Position numbers and translations under genes: made by a program. The notes beneath the pieces were generated by a model that was given only the letters and a program-made list of their open reading frames with translations, made no database searches and was not told the DNA's origin. A stretch of 64,000 nt of DNA, taken from contig CM075654.1 in the NCBI GenBank assembly GCA_037953625.1, forward strand, positions 46,135,001 to 46,199,000, given 5' to 3'. Positions within the stretch are counted from its first letter, which is position 1; every line of letters begins with the position of its first letter. Shown one piece after another: positions 58,014-64,000 of this stretch. This DNA comes from Crotalaria pallida (lineage: Eukaryota; Streptophyta; Magnoliopsida; Fabales; Fabaceae).

Positions 58014-58814
58014 GTAAATATGTACTTGCTTGATTACTAATTGCTCCTCATTATTTGTAAAACTGATGGGTGATCGTGTTTACCCTTTTTTTTTGTTCTG
58101 TCTTTGCTTGTATGTTGTTATATTCATATATTGTGACATTCAACATGGATGATTCAGTAATCAAAAACTTATTAACCATGCAGATTTTGAATATTTTATA
58201 ACATGGATGATTCAGTAACCAAAACTTAAGCACACGGAGGCAGGCCTTTCTGTCTTCCCTGTCAGCACACGGAGTCTAAACTTATTAATTTCCTCATGCA
58301 GATTTTGAATATTTTATAACATTTTTTTCAGGAACTATCATTGGATTTTTCACAACATGTTCGTTCTACTTTGGCTTCTATCATAATGTGATTGATGAGT
58401 TTGCGCAGGACTGTCTTTCTCAGAAGAGTTGATGAGGTGGAGAATAGCCCCATAATTAGGTGAAGAGGAAGACACTTTAACTGATAGTTGAAACCATTAA
58501 GAACGAAAATGGTCACTTTCAAGATTTGGGTTTTGATAGAGCATAGTGGTGTCTTTCTTCCTTGTAGATGACATCATCTAGTTAAAAAAGACTTCGATTT
58601 TTGTATGAGTTTGGATACTGTTCCAAGGAAAGACTGCCCATAAATGTTCTTATTTTGTGTCTTGTAATAAACACAATTTACGATAATTGAATAAGTTTTT
58701 GTCTAATGTATGTGTTATAAATTTAGTATTTATGTAAACCTATTAAAAGTACTTCAGAATTTGAAGCAAAAACAAGATTTATTTGGTCAAATATTTTTTT
58801 TAATTAAACAAAGG
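58014..58814. other. CACTA interior, right part
   Basis: Non-coding. Contains the duplicated pieces noted above, ACATGGATGATTCAGTAA twice (58144 and 58201) and TGCAGATTTTGAATATTTTATAACAT twice; from about 58645 it matches the CACTA end at 3110-3685. Confidence 0.5.
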
Positions 58815-59130
58815 CTTTTGCGACGACATTCTCGTTGCAGAAGCCGAAGGTGTTTTGCGACGACATTCTCGTTGCAGAAGCCGAAGGTGTTTTGCAACGA
58901 CATTGTCGTTGCAAAATATATTATTTGTACATAACTTTGCAGCCCTATTTAGCAACGACATCTTTTGTGCAACGACGAAAGTCATTGCTGAAAACCATTC
59001 TTTATAACAACGAACAAAGTCATTGCTGTACCCTTTTGCAACGGCTTTACCAGCAACGACCAAAATCGTTGCAGAAAATATTTTTTGCAACGGCTTTTGG
59101 TTTTTTGCAACGACTTTTGTCGTTGCAATA
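58815..59130. repeat. Right subterminal repeat array of the CACTA element
   Basis: Repeated GCGACGACATTCTCGTTGC and GCAACGAC...GTCGTTGC units, also found at 3330-3665. Reading frames on both strands (for example 58800-59234) are repeat artefacts. Confidence 0.9.
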
Positions 59131-60143
59131 AAAGGTTTTTCTTGTAGTGTCGGTTGGGATGTGTACCTGGTCATGATTAAGACGTGCGGCCAAGTGCTGT
59201 AAGACATGCGTTGGACGCGTGCAGTAAGTCGCAAGCGGGTCGTATGCCATGATTGTGTAAGTCACACTAGTTGTACAACTATAAGACGCACACGGGATGT
59301 TGCGCAATAAATGGTCACCCCATACCCTAATTTGTGGGTAAGACGCACACGAGATGTGCGCTTCCCCCATGATAAGAAAAATGTGAATAAAAGAAAGAGA
59401 AGGGAAGGGTAGGAATAGAAGAGAGAAAGACATTAGGAAAGGTTATAAGTGGAAATATAGTGAAAGGAAAAGGAAGATTTGAACTAATTAATATGAGGAT
59501 GTTTGATGCATGACTTGAATGATTATGTGATTAGGTGTAATATTTTCTTTATTGTGTTTTTATAATTATGTCATATTAGAAACTGCTTTCCTATGTTATG
59601 TGTAATGCTCACTCCTTACCATTTTTTCACAGGTACTGAGGTTGAGCTTACACCCGATCCGGTCGAGTAGGAGTACTCTCGCTTACGGGAAGAGTAAGTT
59701 ATATATATTTAGGACATGGAAAATGTCCTGGGCCCATTGATATGACTTGATATGTTTGTGATGTAAATATGTAAATATTTCTTTTGGGTGGGCCACAGCT
59801 CCTTTAGGGAAATGAGCTTTTTGGAAAATACCCTTTTTCCAAAACTTGTTTATATGCTGCTGTGACTCTGATATACTGGTAACTGTTATCTGAAGTACAC
59901 TAGGATGCACACTGTGAATAAAGATGCCTGCTGGAAATCTGAATGATAAAAAATATATCTTTATTAGGTGTTGTAGAAAAACAAATTTTGGGAAAGCTGG
60001 AAAAACAAAGGAAACTTCGTCTGTTTGACGAGAGATATTTTTATAAGTTAAAATGATTAAAGACGTTTTAAAAGGAAAAATTTTCTGGTTCACATTTTTA
60101 TAGTATGTAATTAAGGTTAAATTAAATAAGGTGTTACAATCTC

Positions 60144-62738
60144 GACCTTCCAAATATTTATATATATATATTTAGAGAAATAAAAAAATGGAAAAAATTA
60201 TCCCCTTTTATATTTGTCAAGATCGAATTAGAGCACCAAAGACTTTCTAAATAGATAAAGCTTTCCCAAAAAATATTGGAGAAAATGAGTTTTTACCATA
60301 ATAATTTTTTTCATATCATTATCATTTTTATCAATCGAATTCAAATTTTATATATGTTTATTTTATTTCTAAAAGAGTTATTTATTCCAAAAAAAAGGAA
60401 ATAATTCAAAATATCATAAGTAGCTTCTAAATAAATTATTGATATATTGAAAACAAAAAAAAGAAATATGTTTTCAATATGAATAAATCATAATGCTTTT
60501 AAAAAAAATACCATTTACAGAATTTAACAAATAAAAGAGTCAACACATAAGAAACCTTGTGTCCGAGAGCTTTTCAACAAATATAATTCTCACAACAAAA
60601 GTTTGAAAAATTGAGTTTTCTCCATGATATCACATGTCATATTTATTACTAATTAAAAAAAAATTAAAACTAACTTATAAAACTAATCATAAAATCAAAT
60701 CATATTAACCCTAAATTAAGATTCCACATTTCAAATTGTCCCCCTTTTCTATGAGTACTTTCTAAAAATCGCATTTTTTTTCATTAAATTGAAATTGAAA
60801 AAATCTTTTCCTAATATTATCATGCATTATCATTTTTATCAATCAAATTAAAAATTTATATATTTGTTTATTTTATTATTAAAATACATTAATCTATCCA
60901 CGTGCTATGTTAGTCATTTAAAAAAAACTATATAATATTTAAAATATCATAAGTATTTTTTAAATAAGTTATTGTCATATTAATAACAAAAACCAATATA
61001 ATTTTACTATGAATAAATCATCTTTCCTTTTCAAAAGTAATATCATTTAGAGAATTTAAGAAATGAAAAAAAATATTCGATTAATCTATTGATATTATTC
61101 TTATTTTAAATATATTAATTTACTTAAATACCCAATGCACGATATAATTCTTTGTTATGTATATTTGGATCTTTTAAACAATACTTATAAGGGTCATTAA
61201 CATGACCATTTCAAATAATTTGCATATATAAGGAGATTAATTAACATTAAATTTTGAATATATCCTATATTTACCGGATCAAATAATTTTTATCTAGATG
61301 TGTTAGATTAAATTCAACTAATTGCATTTAATATTAATTAGATAGATCAAATGTAATTCATGGATGAGTTCAATAATGAATTGTGTATATGATGCATGGA
61401 TGTCACTATATACATTTAAATGCTTTATTCTAATAATTTTTGCATGTTAATAAATTTTGTTTGAGTAGCAGCTTCTACAATTTATTACATTATTTCTATC
61501 ATAACCAAATTTTGAGTAAATCAAAATAGCAACACAGATATGAGAAACACAAAATTGTTATAAGTGGATGATCAATTTAAATTGATAATTTGAATTTTGA
61601 AGTGTCCATATAACCACGCTCCTAATTTTGGTGGCATAGTGCACTTAAGGTTTATTTAAGGAGATAAAGTGCAATCCATAGATTGGTTTTAAAAAGGACG
61701 AGTATATGATGTGTTCATAAACTTACTTTTACTTTTATTATTTTCGTACATATGTTGAGATATATCTTGGAAAGATAATTAAATTTTTGGGTCATGAAAA
61801 AGATTTCATCTTAAATAACAATGAAACTAGCTAGAATAAAACTTAGCAATATCCAAAAACTAACTTACTAGACTAAGGAAAATAATGGTTACCCAAAACT
61901 TGTAGGATTGGTTATTGCTTACCAGATCGCAAGTTTGTGAAGGTTTTATAAGTCAACGAGATCGGGAAATTAGTCTTTCACCATTAAATGGGAGAATACG
62001 AACTCGGGAAAAAAAAACTAAGGAAAATGGTTAAAAATATGAAGTCTTATTTATTACTCTCTGGCCTCCGGTCTCATGTATAAGCAAAAAAAAAAAAAAA
62101 AAAAAAAACTAATTTCACACTTATTAAAAAAATTAGATGAGTGTATTTAATTTTCTTGAGTTCATAAAAAAATATACTACATACTTTAGGAAATATGCAT
62201 TGGGAATGAAACAAAAATTAAATGATACAACCACTTTTTTGAGATATTTTAGGAATGATTGTATTGAAAATAGAGAGTTGGTTAATTTTTGCTTATATTT
62301 GAGACCATTAATAAGATGTTTTTATTTGCTTATATTTGAGACCAGAGGGAGTACATTTTTGTTAGTTTATCTTATTTTATATATTCAGTTTTGTCCTTAA
62401 TATTTTTAAACTTATTTAGGTTTTCTTTTTTTAAAAAAATTCAATTTGATCCTTTCATTATAGCAGTGAATGGGAAAACTCCAAGCCACCACCCGACGAA
62501 GGGTAGGAACAGTGGTGTTGATTTGTCAATTTTGGATCAAATTGACTCGCGGTGGTGGTTGATGATCATTATGGACAGAGATGACAATATGGTAGAAATA
62601 TGAACGGAGATGACACTCGGAGCTCCATAGATTGAGCCATAGGAATATATGTCAAGCTTTATCGATGGAATGATAATCAATATAAATATTTGGGGTAAAA
62701 CTAACATTGTTATGACGAATGGATCAAATTGAATTTTT
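60144..62738. repeat. About 3-kb repeated block, copy 2, right part
   Basis: Resumes copy 1 at about 7593 and follows it to about 10345. It lacks the 550-bp CACTA MITE of copy 1 and contains a Stowaway MITE that copy 1 lacks. It ends within the TIR element, replaced at about 62739 by LTR-like sequence. No gene. Confidence 0.88.
62057..62351. mobile_element. Stowaway-like (Tc1/mariner) MITE
   Basis: 295 bp between TA dinucleotides (62055-62056 and 62352-62353). Ends CTCTCTGGCCTCCGGTCTCA and TGAGACCAGAGGGAG are inverted, with GCTTATA/TATAAGC following. The matching place in copy 1 (about 9908-9912) is empty. Confidence 0.88.
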
Positions 62739-64000
62739 TGAAAGACTAATTCAGAAAATCTCAATCCTTTTTATCTAAACATGCAAACCGTGGCTAACAC
62801 TTAAAAATCACAATATCACACAAATTTCTATTCATCTCAAACATCATTAAACTCCGGGATCATAACATGCATGAGATCAAACAAAAAGAAAATCAAGCTT
62901 TCATCCACAACAATATCAAAACCGTGGCTTGTTCATGGTTTTCTTAAAAAGAATTTTCTTAAAGATTCAAACTTCCAAAACATACTCAAAATCTAAAGAT
63001 ATTCACATGCACATAACACAATCCAACATCAAAACTTCTAACCTAAAGACCAATCAAAAACCGTGATCATCCATAAGGAAATCACTAAGAAAAATTCAAT
63101 CTTTTTCAAAGATCTTTACATCAAAACACAAGCATCAAACATATCATAGTTTAAGCATTGATCTTGACATGCATGCAAATAAAAACACAAGATCTCTTGA
63201 AAAATCCTTCATGCAAAACTCAAAATCAAACTTTTTCTTAAAACACTTTAAGAAATCAAGAAGAAAATGGATGAGTTCATGAGATAACTCAATATCATGA
63301 AAGAAATTACTTTCTTAGCAAAAGCTTCAAAATCAAGTTTAGAAATCAACATGCATGTGAGTGAAAACTCTAGATCTAGCTTGATAACAAACATGCATTA
63401 ACACTTTCAAACCAAAAATCAAAGCTTGAGAAATGAAAACATGGAAACCGAAAATGAATTGAAGAAAGAAGGTTAGGAACTTAAGAAAATACCTAGATCA
63501 AGCTTAGAAATTCAACTAGAGAAGCAAAAATCCTCAAGCTCTCTCCTCTTCCTCCCTCACGGATTCTCTCTCTTTCTTTCTCTCTCAACACTTGTTTTCT
63601 TTCTTAGTTTTAGAATGGGTGGAAATGAAGAAGAAAAATCAAGTAAATGGTGTGTGAGAGTGTTTAGATACACACATGGTTTTGGGCTTGGGCTTGCATT
63701 CCTTTTCACCTCCCCACGGTTTTCACTTTTCTTTTTCCTTTTCTTTTCTTTTCATGTCATGCTTAAGTCACTTTGGTGACATCATGTGCTTGGCTACCAA
63801 GTTAAACAAACTTGGAGACCAAGTAAACAAGCTTGGAGACCAAGTAATGCAATTGTAAGTGTGCATTTCGGGTTTGGGGGGGTTTAAGGGTAGATTAGGT
63901 TAATTAATCTAGGCTTAAGGTGCTAATTAGGATCTAATCATGATTAAGGTAGGATTAGGAAAACTAGATTAGGTTTAGTCCACAAATCCTTAGAGTTTAG
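62739..64000 (-). mobile_element. Partial LTR related to the 5.86-kb LARD-like LTR
   Basis: Text similar in order and style to about 39700-41800: AAACCGTGNNC-type phrases, repeated ACATGCATG, a CTCACGGATTCTCTCTCTTTC block (63555-63590; compare CTCACGGCCTCTCTCTC at 41414), then a short-intergenic G/T-rich end. Diverged, so a different member or an older copy. It continues beyond the window. Its left edge replaces the right arm of the TIR element. Confidence 0.55.

Larger units (their letters stand above)
53733..59149 (+). mobile_element. Complete non-autonomous CACTA transposon carrying gene fragments
   Basis: 5417 bp, starting CACTACAAAAAAAAAACCC and ending CTTGTAGTG, with TCG target duplications at 53730-53732 and 59150-59152. 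Subterminal arrays of GCAACGAC/GTCGTTGC palindromes lie at about 53755-53990 and 58815-59130. No transposase-like frame is visible, so movement would need an autonomous partner. The interior holds exon pieces, still with splice sites, of an RH29/DBP10-like helicase gene and of unknown genes (listed separately). Confidence 0.93.
32081..60138 (+). mobile_element. Solo LTR A2 (family A), split by a Sirevirus and a CACTA element
   Basis: Starts TGTAACATCC and ends GGTGTTACA with perfect target duplications ATCTC (32076-32080 and 60139-60143). Its own sequence is 32081-32197, 52260-53732 and 59153-60138, about 2.6 kb. It aligns with 17966-21142 at the start, at AATTCCACCGTTGGAT (52309) and at GAGTAGGAGTACTC (about 59665). 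The minisatellite zone differs: here it is built on ACGGGATGTTGCGCA and ACGCACACG units (about 53655-53730, 59275-59360). Confidence 0.9.

Overview
This is a gene-poor, strongly AT-rich stretch of a plant nuclear genome. Introns are GT-AG, the repeats are Copia/Sirevirus, CACTA, hAT, Helitron, MULE-type MITE and tRNA-derived SINE, and the host-gene remnants are plant families (sucrose synthase, PBS1-like kinase, RH29/DBP10-like helicase). A dicot is likely. A legume is my guess from the repeat types, not something the sequence proves. One host gene looks intact: a five-exon methyl-CpG-binding-domain (MBD) protein at 10922-12412. Everything else I can explain is mobile DNA, mobile-DNA debris or captured gene pieces.

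Layout. 1-3685: a sucrose synthase exon remnant (468-726), unexplained sequence, and the 3' terminus of a CACTA element. 3686-7476: short minus-strand Helitrons, two MITEs with about 200-bp inverted arms, and two tRNA-type SINEs. 7411-10385: first copy of a roughly 3-kb repeated block, carrying a 550-bp CACTA MITE. 10922-12412: the MBD gene. 12655-17355: two decayed Copia fragments meeting head-on inside reverse transcriptase. 17966-21142: a solo LTR (TSD CCTAT) with two minisatellites. 21990-22385: kinase pseudogene. 22714-24501: a long fold-back repeat, one arm of which is interrupted by a hAT element (8-bp TSD). 25306-25565: mini-Helitron. 26010-28375: a minus-strand solo Sirevirus-type LTR (TSD ATGTG) full of CCGAGC motifs. 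28381-31353: sparse sequence with exon-like islands, a possible Helitron and a SINE-like insert.

32081-60138 is one nested stack that target-site duplications resolve. A solo LTR of the same family as 17966-21142 (TSD ATCTC) sits in the second copy of the 3-kb block. It was hit by a Sirevirus (32198-52254, TSD GGAAA/AGAAA), which was hit inside pol by a non-coding LTR element with two nearly identical 5.86-kb LTRs around only 1.3 kb (36520-49533, TSD AAAAT). Separately, a 5.4-kb CACTA (53733-59149, TSD TCG) carrying pieces of an RH29/DBP10-like helicase gene landed in the same solo LTR. After 60138 the 3-kb block resumes to about 62738, with a Stowaway MITE inside. The window then ends in sequence resembling the 5.86-kb LTR family.

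No operon-like or pathway logic links these parts. The story is insertion history, one surviving gene for a reader of DNA methylation, and gene capture by a transposon.
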